From positions 447,841 to 511,840 of the forward strand of contig NZ_FNBL01000001.1 in NCBI RefSeq assembly GCF_900102315.1: a DNA stretch of 64,000 nucleotides, read 5' to 3'. Below are positions 18,742 through 28,375 of the stretch, piece by piece. The stretch is from Celeribacter baekdonensis (GTDB lineage: Bacteria > Pseudomonadota > Alphaproteobacteria > Rhodobacterales > Rhodobacteraceae). Position 1 is the first letter of the stretch. Every line of letters starts with the position of its first letter. Made by a program: the position numbers and the translations under genes. The notes under the pieces are model-generated. The model made no database searches, was not told the origin of the DNA, and saw only the letters and a program-made list of their open reading frames with translations.

Positions 18742-19707
18742 TCACTCAGCGGCCTCGGACACCGTGCCCTCAAACTTCGCCCCATCGGGTCGAATGACGG
18801 TATCGGCGGAACTGGCATCCGGGCCCATGTAATAGCCCCGGCGCGCGGTGAACCGTCCGGCGATAAAGCGCATGAATTCGGTCACCCGCGGCACATGGCG
18901 CAGGTCCGGGTGGGTCAAGACCCAAAGCGGCGTATGGTCGGTCAGCTTCAGCCCCGGCACCCGCACCAAATGCGGGTCGCTTTCCCCCAGAAAATGCGCG
19001 GTGCGGACCATGCCCACGCCCTGACGCGCCAAAGCCATGGCCGTGATCATATCATCGGTACGCATCGCCACGCGGCAACTTGGCAGATCGGCAAAAAGCG
19101 CGGTCGGATTGGTCTGCGCCCAAGCCAAAAACGCGATATACGGCAGATGCGTTTCAGTATCGCGCCCCTCGATCACGTCTTTATACTGTTCAATGAAACT
19201 CGGGGCCGCAAACCACCCGGCGCGTTGCGACGACATCATCCGGCCCCAGAGGCTTTCCTCGGGCGATTGTGTCACCCGGATCGCCACATCGGCCTCGCGT
19301 CGGTGCAGGTTCAACACCTCCGTCGCGCCGACGATTTGCAAATCAATAGCCGGGTGCAGCTCTTTGAATGTTTTGAGATCCTGCGCGAAATGATTGTCGG
19401 CCAAAAGCGGCGGGATGGTGACTTTCAATTCGCCTTCTTCGGTCTCGTCGCGAGCAGCGAGCGCCATATCGAGCGCAACCATGCGCGCCTCGACCTCTTC
19501 GGCATGGGCAATCGCCACCTGCCCCGCTTCGGTCGGTTGCAGGCCGGAGGCAAGGCGGGTGAAGAACCGCACACCGGCGGTGTCTTCGGCCTTGGCCAAT
19601 TGCCGCGACACGGTGGCATGGTTCACGCCCAGCACTCTGGCGGCGCCAGATAGGCCACCTTCGCGCGCAACGGCGAGAATATAACGAAGAGAATCCCAGT
19701 CAGTCAT
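18742..19707 (-). CDS. LysR-family transcriptional regulator
   Basis: 321 residues: an N-terminal winged helix (about 3-62, ARVLGVNHATVSRQLAKAED as recognition helix), a linker helix rich in Ala/Glu, and a type 2 periplasmic-binding-like effector domain (about 90-290). It begins MTDWDSLRYILAVAREGGLSG, as in the AaeR/DsdC-like branch with W-D-x-L-R. Its target is not obvious: no divergent catabolic gene lies next to it, since lpd upstream is on the same strand and separated by terminator 19805. The effector is unknown. Confidence 0.92.
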   Translation of the reverse strand: MTDWDSLRYILAVAREGGLSGAARVLGVNHATVSRQLAKAEDTAGVRFFTRLASGLQPTEAGQVAIAHAEEVEARMVALDMALAARDETEEGELKVTIPPLLADNHFAQDLKTFKELHPAIDLQIVGATEVLNLHRREADVAIRVTQSPEESLWGRMMSSQRAGWFAAPSFIEQYKDVIEGRDTETHLPYIAFLAWAQTNPTALFADLPSCRVAMRTDDMITAMALARQGVGMVRTAHFLGESDPHLVRVPGLKLTDHTPLWVLTHPDLRHVPRVTEFMRFIAGRFTARRGYYMGPDASSADTVIRPDGAKFEGTVSEAAE

Positions 19708-19804
19708 ATTGACACATTACATCACATCTATTTGCGCACAAGGGGCGCGCTATCTTGCGGGGCTTTGCCCACATGTATTTATGAAACGATATGGTTTTGC
19801 AAAT

Positions 19805-19836
19805 AAAAAGCGCCCCAGAGCCGGGGCGCTTTTTTC
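19805..19836 (-). terminator. Intrinsic terminator of lpd
   Basis: The near-perfect stem AAGCGCCCC / GGGGCGCTT (about 19808-19831) has a six-base loop and A/T runs on both sides. On the minus strand it follows the lpd stop by 19 bp. Confidence 0.85.
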
Positions 19837-19854
19837 ATTCAAAGCGACGTCAGC

Positions 19855-21264
19855 TTAAATATGCAGCGCACGGCCATAGGCGTCGAGCACCGATTCATGC
19901 ATCATTTCCGACATGGTCGGGTGCGGGAAGACCGTGTTCATCAGGTCTTCTTCGGTGGTTTCAAGTTCGCGACCGATGACGTAGCCTTGGATCATTTCGG
20001 TCACTTCCGCGCCCACCATATGCGCGCCCAAAAGCTCGCCGGTTTTGGCGTCAAACACGGTTTTCACCAGACCCTCGGCCTCGCCCATCGCAACGGCTTT
20101 GCCATTGCCAATAAAGGGAAATTTGCCAACTTTGATCTCATATCCGGCATCAATGGCCTTGGCTTCGGTCAGACCAACGGAGGCGACTTGCGGATGACAA
20201 TAGGTGCAGCCCGCAATCGAGTTCGGCTTGATCGCATGGGGGTGCAGACCGGCGATAAGTTCGGCCACCATGACGCCTTCGTGCGAGGCTTTATGCGCCA
20301 ACCATGGCGCGCCCGCGATGTCGCCAATGGCGTAAACGCCTTCGACCCCGGTGCGGCAATATTCGTCGGTGACGACATGGGTGCGGTCGATTTTGACGCC
20401 CATCTCCTCAAGGCCGAGACCTTCGACATTGCCAACGATGCCGACGGCGGAAATCACCGTGTCAAACTCGTGTTTCTCGATTTTGCCGTTGATTTCGATA
20501 TGGGCGACGACCTTGTCCTTGCTTCGGTCCAGCTGTTTGACGCCGGATTTTTCGTGGATGGTCATGCCCTGTTTAACGAATTGCTTTTTGGCGAAAGCAG
20601 AGATGTCTTTGTCCTCGACCGGCAAGACACGGTCCATGACTTCGACCACAGTCGTGTCCGCGCCGAGCGTGTTGTAGAAAGAGGCAAATTCGATGCCGAT
20701 CGCACCCGAGCCGATGACAAGCAGCTTTTTCGGCATGTGTTTGGGCACCAAAGCGTCGCGGTAGGTCCAAACCCGGTCGCCGTCGCCCTCAAGGCCCGGC
20801 AATTGCCGCGCCCGCGCGCCCGTCGCGACGATGATGTTTTTGGCGGTCAGGATCTCGTCCTTGCCATCATTGGTTTTGACAGAGACTTTGCCATTTCCGG
20901 CCAATTTGGCCTCGCCCATAATCGCGGTAACCTTGTTCTTTTTGAACAGGCCTTTGATCCCGGCGTTCATCTGTTTGGCGACGCCGCGTGACCGTTTGAC
21001 AATGGCGTCAAGGTCAAAGCCGATGTTGTCGACGGAGAGGCCAAATTCCTTGGCCCGGTGCATTTGGTGATAGACTTCAGCGGAGCGCAACAGCGCCTTG
21101 GTCGGGATACACCCCCAGTTCAGGCAAATCCCACCCAGGTTTTCGCGCTCGACACAGGCGACGTTGAGCCCCAACTGCGCCGCACGGATCGCGGCGACAT
21201 AGCCGCCCGGTCCTGCGCCAATGACCACGAGGTCAAAAGATGTGCCAGAAAATGTGTCAGACAT
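19855..21264 (-). CDS. lpdA: Dihydrolipoyl dehydrogenase (E3)
   Basis: 469 residues. FAD-binding GAGPGGYVAAIRAAQLG is at the N-terminus, followed by the redox disulfide in GGICLNWGCIPTKALL. The NAD-binding GSGAIGIEFASFY, the second FAD segment GVYAIGDIAGAPWLAHKA and the interface motif with the active-site His-Glu pair (HPTMSEMMHE) complete the E3 pattern. It reoxidises lipoyl groups of 2-oxoacid dehydrogenases and the glycine cleavage system. The start MSDTFSGTSFD follows GGGAGGACC. No E1/E2 genes are adjacent, so it is a stand-alone E3 shared by several complexes, or the 2-oxoglutarate complex E3 with the others elsewhere. Confidence 0.95.
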   Translation of the reverse strand: MSDTFSGTSFDLVVIGAGPGGYVAAIRAAQLGLNVACVERENLGGICLNWGCIPTKALLRSAEVYHQMHRAKEFGLSVDNIGFDLDAIVKRSRGVAKQMNAGIKGLFKKNKVTAIMGEAKLAGNGKVSVKTNDGKDEILTAKNIIVATGARARQLPGLEGDGDRVWTYRDALVPKHMPKKLLVIGSGAIGIEFASFYNTLGADTTVVEVMDRVLPVEDKDISAFAKKQFVKQGMTIHEKSGVKQLDRSKDKVVAHIEINGKIEKHEFDTVISAVGIVGNVEGLGLEEMGVKIDRTHVVTDEYCRTGVEGVYAIGDIAGAPWLAHKASHEGVMVAELIAGLHPHAIKPNSIAGCTYCHPQVASVGLTEAKAIDAGYEIKVGKFPFIGNGKAVAMGEAEGLVKTVFDAKTGELLGAHMVGAEVTEMIQGYVIGRELETTEEDLMNTVFPHPTMSEMMHESVLDAYGRALHI

Positions 21265-21395
21265 GGAGGGTCCTCCCGAAACCAAAATCAACGCCTTTTG
21301 CGCCCTGCCCTATGAGGTCAGCGAAAAGGCCCGCGCCATTTCAATCGTGCCGTCGCATTGCTGTTGATCCGCGATCCCGAGCGACGACAAAACAA

Positions 21396-21499
21396 TTTAG
21401 TTTGATGCTAAACTATCTTGAAAATCGTGGCAACGGGGCGCGCAACACTCAGCCCGAAAGGCTGCGTCCCGCTCAGCGCATAGCTTGAGCGGGAGACGC
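21396..21499. other. Structured intergenic stretch between DUF924 and lpd
   Basis: Three hairpins occur in a row: TTTAG/CTAAA (21396-21412), CAGCC/GGCTG (21450-21464) and a long stem pairing CCCGCTCA (21468-21475) with TGAGCGGG (21486-21493), extended by GCGT/ACGC. There is no T run on either strand, so it is not an obvious terminator. It could be a processed 3' end, a Rho-dependent end or a small RNA; nothing further is supported. Confidence 0.35.
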
Positions 21500-21544
21500 A
21501 TGGATTGGGTCGAGGATTTGAAAGCTCGGAAAACCGCGCCCGGA

Positions 21545-22153
21545 TCAGGCCGCGCGTGCCGCCGCCATGTCTTTGAGCACCGCGCCGTAGCCACCAGAAG
21601 TGATAAATTGCGCCTCGACGTGGGTTGAGCGCCGATCCAAAGCCGCGTTGCGGTAAGGAAAGCGGCCAAACATGCGGATCACTTCGCGATGCGCCTGTGC
21701 GTGGCGCAGATTGTCGGGCTGTTCCGAAAGGCGTTCAAACATCAGGCGCACACAGCGGTCCTGATCGGTGAGGTTTTCGGAATGCATCAAAGGCAGGTAG
21801 AAAAATTGCCGCGCGGGCGCATCAATGCGCATGTCCCAGCCCTTATCAATCGCGGCCTTGGCGGCGGTGAGGGCGATCCGGTCAGAGGCAAAGGCGCGCC
21901 CCAGCCCGCGGAACATATTGCGCGACATTTGATCATTGAGAATGATATAGGCCAGCGCGCCGGAGGCATGGGTCAGCCAGAGCGAATAGGCGCCCTCCTG
22001 AGCCTTTTCCCAAGTAGAGAGGAACTGATCGCGGATGCGCGCATCAAGGGCCTCATCCACCTTATACCAATCTGCCGGGGTCAACTCATCCAGCCAAAAG
22101 GCAAGAATATCCTCTGGCGTTTTCTGCGGGGATTGGGTGTGAGTCTGGGCCAT
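21545..22153 (-). CDS. DUF924-family protein
   Basis: 202 residues. It matches the DUF924 pattern: ILAFWLDELTPADWYK near the start, HASGALAYIILNDQMSRNMFRG in the middle, and FFYLPLMHSENLTDQDRCVRLMFERL, with AHREVIRMFGRFPYRNAALDR at the C-terminal end. These are all-helical, tetratricopeptide-like soluble proteins found widely in proteobacteria and fungi; no biochemical activity is known to me. It is transcribed with its own start (ATG after GAGAGGAGCG) 110 bp from lpd. Confidence 0.88.
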   Translation of the reverse strand: MAQTHTQSPQKTPEDILAFWLDELTPADWYKVDEALDARIRDQFLSTWEKAQEGAYSLWLTHASGALAYIILNDQMSRNMFRGLGRAFASDRIALTAAKAAIDKGWDMRIDAPARQFFYLPLMHSENLTDQDRCVRLMFERLSEQPDNLRHAQAHREVIRMFGRFPYRNAALDRRSTHVEAQFITSGGYGAVLKDMAAARAA

Positions 22154-22281
22154 CAGTCGCTCCTCTCGACGGCGTCATCGTTGTAAAACCGTTACAATCC
22201 AAAAGAGTGGTGCGCAAGTTAATTATAATGTTGATGTCAAACTATTATCAATGTTGCTGAAAATGCCACTCGCAAGCCTCA

Positions 22282-23565
22282 TCAGCCGTTTTGAGACCTG
22301 TGATCTGGCTCATCCTCATGGCTTGCCTCTTCGGCCCGTTCAATCGCCACCTCTTGGGCCATTTCCCCAACCACAGGCGAGGCCGAGGGCATCACGGCGA
22401 CATAAGACGTGGTTTCATCCACCGGCACAGACGCGCGACGGGTCATCCGCCACAGCGCATAGGCGGCCACGCCCCCCATCAACACCGCCTGCATCAACCA
22501 ATAGCCACGCGGACCGATATTGCCCATCAACCAACCGGCAATCAGCGGCCCACCGACAGCCCCCACCCCATTGATGAACAACAGCCCACCAGAGGAGGCG
22601 GCCATGTCTTCGGGGGCGAGGTAATCATTGGTATGGGCGATCAGCAGCGAATAGAGCGGATTCGCCGCCCCGCCCGCCACAAAGGCGATGCCCAAAACAA
22701 GCACATAGTTGCCGGGAATCAGAATGCCGACGAGACAGGCGACCGTGCCCATGCCCGCAACGCCAAAGATCGCTTTGCGCCGGTCAATGTGATCCGAAAC
22801 CCAGCCAATCGGCATCTGAAACGCCACAGCGCCAATATAAATTGCGGCAATGAAGGTGGAGATTTGGCCCAAAGAAAAGCCCGATTGGGTGGCATAGACC
22901 GCGCCCATCGCCATTTGCGAGGCAAAGACACCGCCCATCAGGAACATGCCAACACAGCCCAGAGGCGAGACTTCAAACAGCTTTTTGAACGTCATCGGCT
23001 TGGAGGTTTCAAAGGCGGGGGTGGGCGTCACAGACAACAGGATCGGCGCGAAAGAGATCGAGACCAAGACCGAAGGGACGATGAACAAAATGAACCCCGA
23101 CGGGTCACCTTGGGACAGAATCCATTGCGCAACGACGATGCCGACCATCTGAACCAACATATAGGCCGAAAGGGCCTTGCCGCGCACTTCGTTGGAGGCG
23201 GCATTGTTGAGCCAGCTTTCCGAGGTCACATAAACGCCGGAAAAACAGAACCCCAACAAGACCCGCAGAGCGGTCCAGACCCAGGGGTCCGCGACCACCG
23301 GGAACAGGATGAGCGCGGCGGAGATAAAAGAGGCAAGGGCCGCAAACACCCGCACATGGCCGACGCGGCGGATGAGCAGCGGTGCGACGCGTGATCCGCC
23401 CAAAAAGCCTAAGAAATAGCCCGACATGACGATGGAGATTTCCAGCGTCGAAAAACCTTCAAGCCCGCCACGAACCCCCAAAAGGGAACCCTGCAAACCA
23501 TTGCCGATCATCAGTAAAAGAATGCCCAAAAGAAGCGGCGAGGAGGAGGCGAGGACTTGTTTCAT
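22282..23565 (-). CDS. Major facilitator superfamily transporter
   Basis: 427 residues with twelve predicted spans in two six-helix halves. The A-motif-like loop GGSRVAPLLIRRVGHVRVFA lies after span 2 and GWVSDHIDRRKAIFG after span 8. The sequence is like the YcaD/TetR-associated group of MFS permeases common in Rhodobacterales, for which the cargo is unknown. A 50-residue hydrophilic C-terminal tail with many Glu residues (MAQEVAIERAEEASHEDEPD) is cytoplasmic. It lies 85 bp downstream of queA on the same strand. Confidence 0.85.
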   Translation of the reverse strand: MKQVLASSSPLLLGILLLMIGNGLQGSLLGVRGGLEGFSTLEISIVMSGYFLGFLGGSRVAPLLIRRVGHVRVFAALASFISAALILFPVVADPWVWTALRVLLGFCFSGVYVTSESWLNNAASNEVRGKALSAYMLVQMVGIVVAQWILSQGDPSGFILFIVPSVLVSISFAPILLSVTPTPAFETSKPMTFKKLFEVSPLGCVGMFLMGGVFASQMAMGAVYATQSGFSLGQISTFIAAIYIGAVAFQMPIGWVSDHIDRRKAIFGVAGMGTVACLVGILIPGNYVLVLGIAFVAGGAANPLYSLLIAHTNDYLAPEDMAASSGGLLFINGVGAVGGPLIAGWLMGNIGPRGYWLMQAVLMGGVAAYALWRMTRRASVPVDETTSYVAVMPSASPVVGEMAQEVAIERAEEASHEDEPDHRSQNG

Positions 23566-23650
23566 CCCCGGACCCTATTGGGATTCGAGGAGGAGGGAAA
23601 CCCGCGGTGTGTGGCGAGGTCTTATGCCACAGACATCGGGCCTCACGACC

Positions 23651-24724
23651 TCAATCGCGTTGCGGCAGCAAAAGCGAGGCATCGCCATAGGAAAAGAACC
23701 GGTAGCCTTCGGACAGGGCATGATCATAGACCGCGCGCATCCGCTCGCGCCCCATCAGCGCCGCCACCAACATCAAAAGCGTGCTTTTGGGCAGGTGGAA
23801 ATTGGTCATCAACGCATCTGTAATGCGGAACTGATAGCCGGGTTTGATGAAAATATCGGTCTCACCCAAAAACGGTGCAATCACGCCGGGCGCGGGCGCG
23901 GCGGATTCGATCAGCCGCAGCGCCGTGGTGCCGACCGGGATCACCCGCCCGCCGCGTTGCTTGGTGGTGTTGATCTCATGCGCCGCGCCTTCTGAGACCT
24001 CGCCCCATTCCGCATGCATTTTGTGATCCTCGACATTGTCGACCTTGACCGGCAAAAACGTCCCCGCCCCGACATGCAGCGTCACATAGGTGAATTCGAC
24101 GCCCTTTTGCGCCAGCGCCTTGAGCAGCGGCTCATCGAAATGCAGCGAAGCGGTGGGCGCGGCCACCGCCCCCATATTGCGGGCCCAGACGGTTTGGTAA
24201 TCCTCTTTGTCCTGGGCGTCGGCTTTGCGTTTGGCCTCGATATACGGCGGCAAGGGCATCGACCCGGCCTGTGCCAAGGCCGCATCAAAATCCTCGCCTT
24301 TGAGGTTAAAGGCGACAATCGCCTCGCCCTCGTCTTTGGCGACCAAAGTGGCGGACAGATCATCGGAAAACCGCACCTCTTCGCCCTCTTTGATCTTTTT
24401 GAGCGGCTTGATGAGTGCGCGCCAGATCATCCCGCCATGCCCCGCCTGCGCCTGTGGCTCCAACAGGGTCACTTCGATCCTGGCCTCTTGATAGCCCTGT
24501 GCCGTGTCGCGGCCACGTTTGCCGGTCAGGCGCGCGGGCAGCACTTTGGTGTCGTTCAACACCAACCGATCGCCGGGCTGCAACCAGTCCAAAAGATCGG
24601 TGACATGACCATCGGTGATACTGTCTGGCGTGGCCACCAAAAGCCGCGCCGAAGAGCGCGGTTTGGCGGGCCGTGTGGCAATCAAAGCCTCGGGCAGATC
24701 AAAATCGAAATCAGACAGTTTCAT
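23651..24724 (-). CDS. queA: QueA, tRNA epoxyqueuosine synthesis (SAM:tRNA ribosyltransferase-isomerase)
   Basis: 357 residues, complete. It begins [23 protein letters not shown], with the conserved DYxLP-type start, and has the family segments [38 protein letters not shown] and [17 protein letters not shown]. It transfers the ribosyl part of SAM to preQ1 at the wobble base of GUN anticodons. A tgt gene is often next; none is in this window. It follows the huge AsmA-like gene by 25 bp on the same strand, so the two are probably co-transcribed. Confidence 0.95.
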   Translation of the reverse strand: MKLSDFDFDLPEALIATRPAKPRSSARLLVATPDSITDGHVTDLLDWLQPGDRLVLNDTKVLPARLTGKRGRDTAQGYQEARIEVTLLEPQAQAGHGGMIWRALIKPLKKIKEGEEVRFSDDLSATLVAKDEGEAIVAFNLKGEDFDAALAQAGSMPLPPYIEAKRKADAQDKEDYQTVWARNMGAVAAPTASLHFDEPLLKALAQKGVEFTYVTLHVGAGTFLPVKVDNVEDHKMHAEWGEVSEGAAHEINTTKQRGGRVIPVGTTALRLIESAAPAPGVIAPFLGETDIFIKPGYQFRITDALMTNFHLPKSTLLMLVAALMGRERMRAVYDHALSEGYRFFSYGDASLLLPQRD

Positions 24725-24749
24725 ATGGCCTCACATCAGGCGGATTGGG

Positions 24750-27700
24750 TTACTCGCCCCCGGCGGGCTTTTTACGGAAGATGTCGCGCAACGCCCCCGG
24801 CGTCAGGATCGAGAGCGGATTGACCCCGACAGCGGGCGATTTGGCATCCCCCGTGAGCGTATAGGTAAAGCCAAACAGCCCCTCGCCTTTGCGTGCCACA
24901 ACCTGCCCCAGAGCATTGATAAAATAGACGGGCGAGACGACACCTTGGAGGTCCACCTGACCTGCGTTGGTGTCATAAAGCCCTTCGAGGGTAATGCCAA
25001 GAGAGGGGCCTTCGGCGGTGCCATCGCGGAGGCTCAATTTGCCCGGACGCAGGATGAAATCGCCTTGGACTTGCGAAAACTGAATGCCGCCCGCCCCGGT
25101 CATCTGATCAATCAGGCCGACGACAGAGACCGCGGACAAAAGCTCGGCCAGCGCCGGGGCGGATTGCACCCGGATGTCATGGATCACCACTCGCCCGTCA
25201 TAGCTGCCGGCTTCGGGCAAGGCGGTCAGGCCAAAACTCATCTCTCCCCCCGACGCCCGCTCCAAAACCCCCGCCGCTGTCACGATGGACCCGGCATCTT
25301 TCGAGGTTGCGGTGATCGTTGGGCCATAGGGACCGGGGCGCACCGTGCCGGTCAAGGTGCCCGTGCCGTTCAGATCGCCCCGGAATGACCCCGTCACCCC
25401 GTCCGCCAGGGACAGGCGCGCTGAAAAGGCGTTCAACTCTTGACCCTTGGTGATCTCAAACCGATCAAGGCGCACCTCTATTGGGATCGCAGCACCCGTG
25501 CCCGACCCCGAAGAGCCACCAAACGTTGCCCCCGGCAGGTCAAACCGCCCGCCACGGATTTCGACTTTCACAGGCTGACCCGGTCCCTGCCCGACCAAGG
25601 AGGCGGGCACATCGAGCCACCCACCCAGTTTGAACCGATCCACATCCAGCCGATCCAGCGCACCCTCGGGCGTCAACGTCACCCGCCCGCCCGTGGCCTC
25701 AAGCCCCGCCGCCGAAAGCGCCAGATTGGTGATGTCCGGCCGATCTCCCGCCGTGCCTGAGATCGTAAACGAGCCGCGCGTTCCGGCGGGTTTACCCCAT
25801 TTGAGCGGCGCGAAACTCAGCCGCATGCCCGAGAGGTCAGAGGAAATATCGAATTTCGGCGGCTGGCCTTTGCGCAGTGCCACGGACAGCGTGCCCGTCG
25901 CGTCGCCCGCCACCGTGCCGTCCGGCAAAGCGATCTTGAACGTATCCAAAAGCGCCTGATTGAGGGTGATCCGCCCGGTCATATCCGATGTGCCGCGATG
26001 ATCAGGGCCGAAGTTTTTGCGCCATTGTCCGGCGGCCTGTGCCGTCCCGATCCGCGCCGACCCCGCAAGGGTCAGACCCGAGGGATCGACGGTCAGCGCC
26101 AGTTGGTCGGCGGAGAGCACCTGCCCGCGCATCAGTCGATCCGACGAGACATCGCTCAGCGTGCCGTTAAGCAGGAAATTCACATCCTCAAAGGTCACGA
26201 TCTTATTGAGCGGAAAGGACATCAGGCCGCGCAGGTTGGCCTGCCCCTTGGCCACATCGGGACCAAAGGCGGCCTCATTGAGCACCGAAAACGGTTTTTC
26301 CGCCACCAAGGACAGGCCCGCCTCAATCGTCGATTGGGTGGCCAAAGCGATGTCCAGACGCGCGGGTTTTTCGGTGATATTGGGGATGCGCACCACCGTG
26401 CCCGCCATATCGACCGCGCCACCCATAGGGGGCGTGACCGCGCCGCCATCCAAGACCACCGTCAGAGCATTGCCAAAAATCGACCCGTAACCATGCCCGC
26501 CCAAAAGCGGCGGTTGCACCGGGATATAGCGCAGGTCGAGGTCGTCAAAACGCCAATCGAGCGCCAGCGTCGGCGCGCTTTGCCCAGGCACAAACCGCAG
26601 CGCCGCATTGAGGTCGCGGTAGGTGGCGGAGTGGATGTTTTCGGTCATCCAATCACGGGTTTTGGCGATGGCTTTTGGCGGCCAGAGCGCCATCAATTCG
26701 GCATGGCTCAGCGCATCAACCTTGAGATCCAGCCCGGCCTGCCAACCCTCGGACGTGGCCGCTGCGCGCCCCGCGCCGCGCAGCCAAATATCTCCTTGTT
26801 TGAGATCAATCTGGCCAATCTCCAGGCTAAAAGGCGCGAGCCGCAATTGCAGATCAGCCATGCCTTGATCGAACACCAAAGGCTCGGAGAACACACCATC
26901 GGGGGCAAGTTTCAGCTCGGAAAACCGCCATTGACTGGTAAAGACCTGCGGCCAGGCCCCATCAAAATCACGCAGCAAAATATGGCCGCGCCCGCTGATG
27001 TCGAGCGCGTCGGTTTTGAGGCTAAACTGAGGAAACTCAATCCGTTCTTTGCTGGGGTCATAGTCAAAATACCCGCTCGCCCCTTCAAAGGCCAAAGGCT
27101 TGGCCCCTTCCCCGGCAACGATCTGACCGGCGCCAATGGCAAGTTTGCCAGAATATTGCGCCAACCTCCCCTTGGTATCAAATTCGGCGCGCATGGCGGC
27201 GGAGACGGGCGCATCGACCACGGATAAAAACGACAAGGCCGGGCTTTGCAGGGCGAAATCGCGGGTCGGCGCATTGTCCATGCTCAGCGACATGACCGTC
27301 GCCAAAGAGCCTTTTTGCGAGGCAAAACTCACCTCGACATCGGAAAGGTCTTCGGTGCCGTTGAACAGTTCAAAATTCAGCGTGATGTCAAAGTTTTCAT
27401 CCGAGTTGAGCAGGATCACGGCAGCGTCTGTCGCCTGCCACAAGCGGCCCGATCGCGCGTCTTCCAGCGAAACGGTGATTTCGCGCGCCTCAACGCGGGA
27501 GATTTTCGACAAGGGCTCGGTGGAAAAGGCGCGGTCAATCGCCTCCAACACTTCCGCGGCCGAGCCTGCCGTGCCCTGCGCGCCGCCGAAATCCAGGGCA
27601 AACGTCCCATCAGCCCGCCGTCGCACCGTGACCTGCGCCCCTGAAAGGCGCAGCGTGTCAGGCCGCAACCGCATCTGTTTGAGCGCGTCTTTTGAGAGCA

Positions 27701-28244
27701 CCGCGCGCAATTCATTGAGCCGGGCGATTTCGGCACCGGAGCCATCAATCAAGCCGACATTGCGGGCGGTGACGCGGGGCACAAAGGTTTTATCGACCAG
27801 GACCACGATCTGACCGATGGAGATTTTGGCACCGTTGAGATCAGAGTTGATCTTTGTCTCGATGCGCGAGGTGATCGCGTCGGGCAGGATGACGGTGCGC
27901 CCGGTGAAGGCCAGAACCGCGATGCCGATGAACAGCGCGACAAGGGCCATGAGCGCAAGCGACCACAGGCCAAAGCGATGCGCCGGATGCAGGCGCTTGC
28001 GGGCCTCGGCGGGGGTTTCCTCGGTCTCGGTTCCCTGCTCAGTCCCCAGTTCAGCCCCCAAGGCTGGCGCATCCACAGCGGAGGCCGCCGCAGAGGGGGA
28101 CGCAGAGGGGGACTCTGCCGCACTCTCTGCGGTCTGCGCTTCGGACATCTCCGGGCTGTGCTCCGGGTCGGTGCCCGGCGTGTGATCAGACGTGTGATCA
28201 GACGTTTGCTCCGACGTGTGATCCGGGGGTGGACGCTCGCTCAT
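24750..28244 (-). CDS. AsmA/YhdP-family envelope protein, 1164 residues
   Basis: A cytoplasmic N-terminal tail of about 90 residues, very rich in Thr, Ser, Asp, Glu and Ala (several HTSDHTS-type repeats), precedes one membrane span (about 95-118, LWSLALMALVALFIGIAVLAF). A periplasmic repetitive beta-rich region of about 1000 residues follows, with a C-terminal AsmA-like block FSQVQGDFILRPGKLSLRDGTAEG ... VDLQGVVSPVYFINAL. YhdP/TamB-like AsmA proteins form long hydrophobic grooves thought to carry phospholipids from the inner to the outer membrane. The region PVYFINALGQVVARKGEGLFGFTYTLTG matches the YhdP type. It precedes queA and is divergent from the peroxiredoxin gene. Confidence 0.82.
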   Translation of the reverse strand: MSERPPPDHTSEQTSDHTSDHTPGTDPEHSPEMSEAQTAESAAESPSASPSAAASAVDAPALGAELGTEQGTETEETPAEARKRLHPAHRFGLWSLALMALVALFIGIAVLAFTGRTVILPDAITSRIETKINSDLNGAKISIGQIVVLVDKTFVPRVTARNVGLIDGSGAEIARLNELRAVLSKDALKQMRLRPDTLRLSGAQVTVRRRADGTFALDFGGAQGTAGSAAEVLEAIDRAFSTEPLSKISRVEAREITVSLEDARSGRLWQATDAAVILLNSDENFDITLNFELFNGTEDLSDVEVSFASQKGSLATVMSLSMDNAPTRDFALQSPALSFLSVVDAPVSAAMRAEFDTKGRLAQYSGKLAIGAGQIVAGEGAKPLAFEGASGYFDYDPSKERIEFPQFSLKTDALDISGRGHILLRDFDGAWPQVFTSQWRFSELKLAPDGVFSEPLVFDQGMADLQLRLAPFSLEIGQIDLKQGDIWLRGAGRAAATSEGWQAGLDLKVDALSHAELMALWPPKAIAKTRDWMTENIHSATYRDLNAALRFVPGQSAPTLALDWRFDDLDLRYIPVQPPLLGGHGYGSIFGNALTVVLDGGAVTPPMGGAVDMAGTVVRIPNITEKPARLDIALATQSTIEAGLSLVAEKPFSVLNEAAFGPDVAKGQANLRGLMSFPLNKIVTFEDVNFLLNGTLSDVSSDRLMRGQVLSADQLALTVDPSGLTLAGSARIGTAQAAGQWRKNFGPDHRGTSDMTGRITLNQALLDTFKIALPDGTVAGDATGTLSVALRKGQPPKFDISSDLSGMRLSFAPLKWGKPAGTRGSFTISGTAGDRPDITNLALSAAGLEATGGRVTLTPEGALDRLDVDRFKLGGWLDVPASLVGQGPGQPVKVEIRGGRFDLPGATFGGSSGSGTGAAIPIEVRLDRFEITKGQELNAFSARLSLADGVTGSFRGDLNGTGTLTGTVRPGPYGPTITATSKDAGSIVTAAGVLERASGGEMSFGLTALPEAGSYDGRVVIHDIRVQSAPALAELLSAVSVVGLIDQMTGAGGIQFSQVQGDFILRPGKLSLRDGTAEGPSLGITLEGLYDTNAGQVDLQGVVSPVYFINALGQVVARKGEGLFGFTYTLTGDAKSPAVGVNPLSILTPGALRDIFRKKPAGGE

Positions 28245-28320
28245 TTTAACTGCTCTGAGGCTTGTGTTGGTTTCATCTTGTCGTAAAGCGGCCTAAAACG
28301 AAACCGAAAGCCTGCGCAAC

Positions 28321-28354
28321 GCGTAAAAGTATTCACAGCGTAAAAGTGTTCACA
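28321..28354. repeat. Two tandem 17-bp repeats upstream of the peroxiredoxin gene
   Basis: GCGTAAAAGTATTCACA (28321-28337) is followed directly by a copy differing at one base (28338-28354), ending 21 bp before the peroxiredoxin ATG. This is in the divergent promoter region shared with the AsmA-like gene. Tandem direct repeats in such a place often bind a regulator, but slippage duplication is equally possible. Confidence 0.65.
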
Positions 28355-28375
28355 CGGCATTATAAGGAGATCGAC

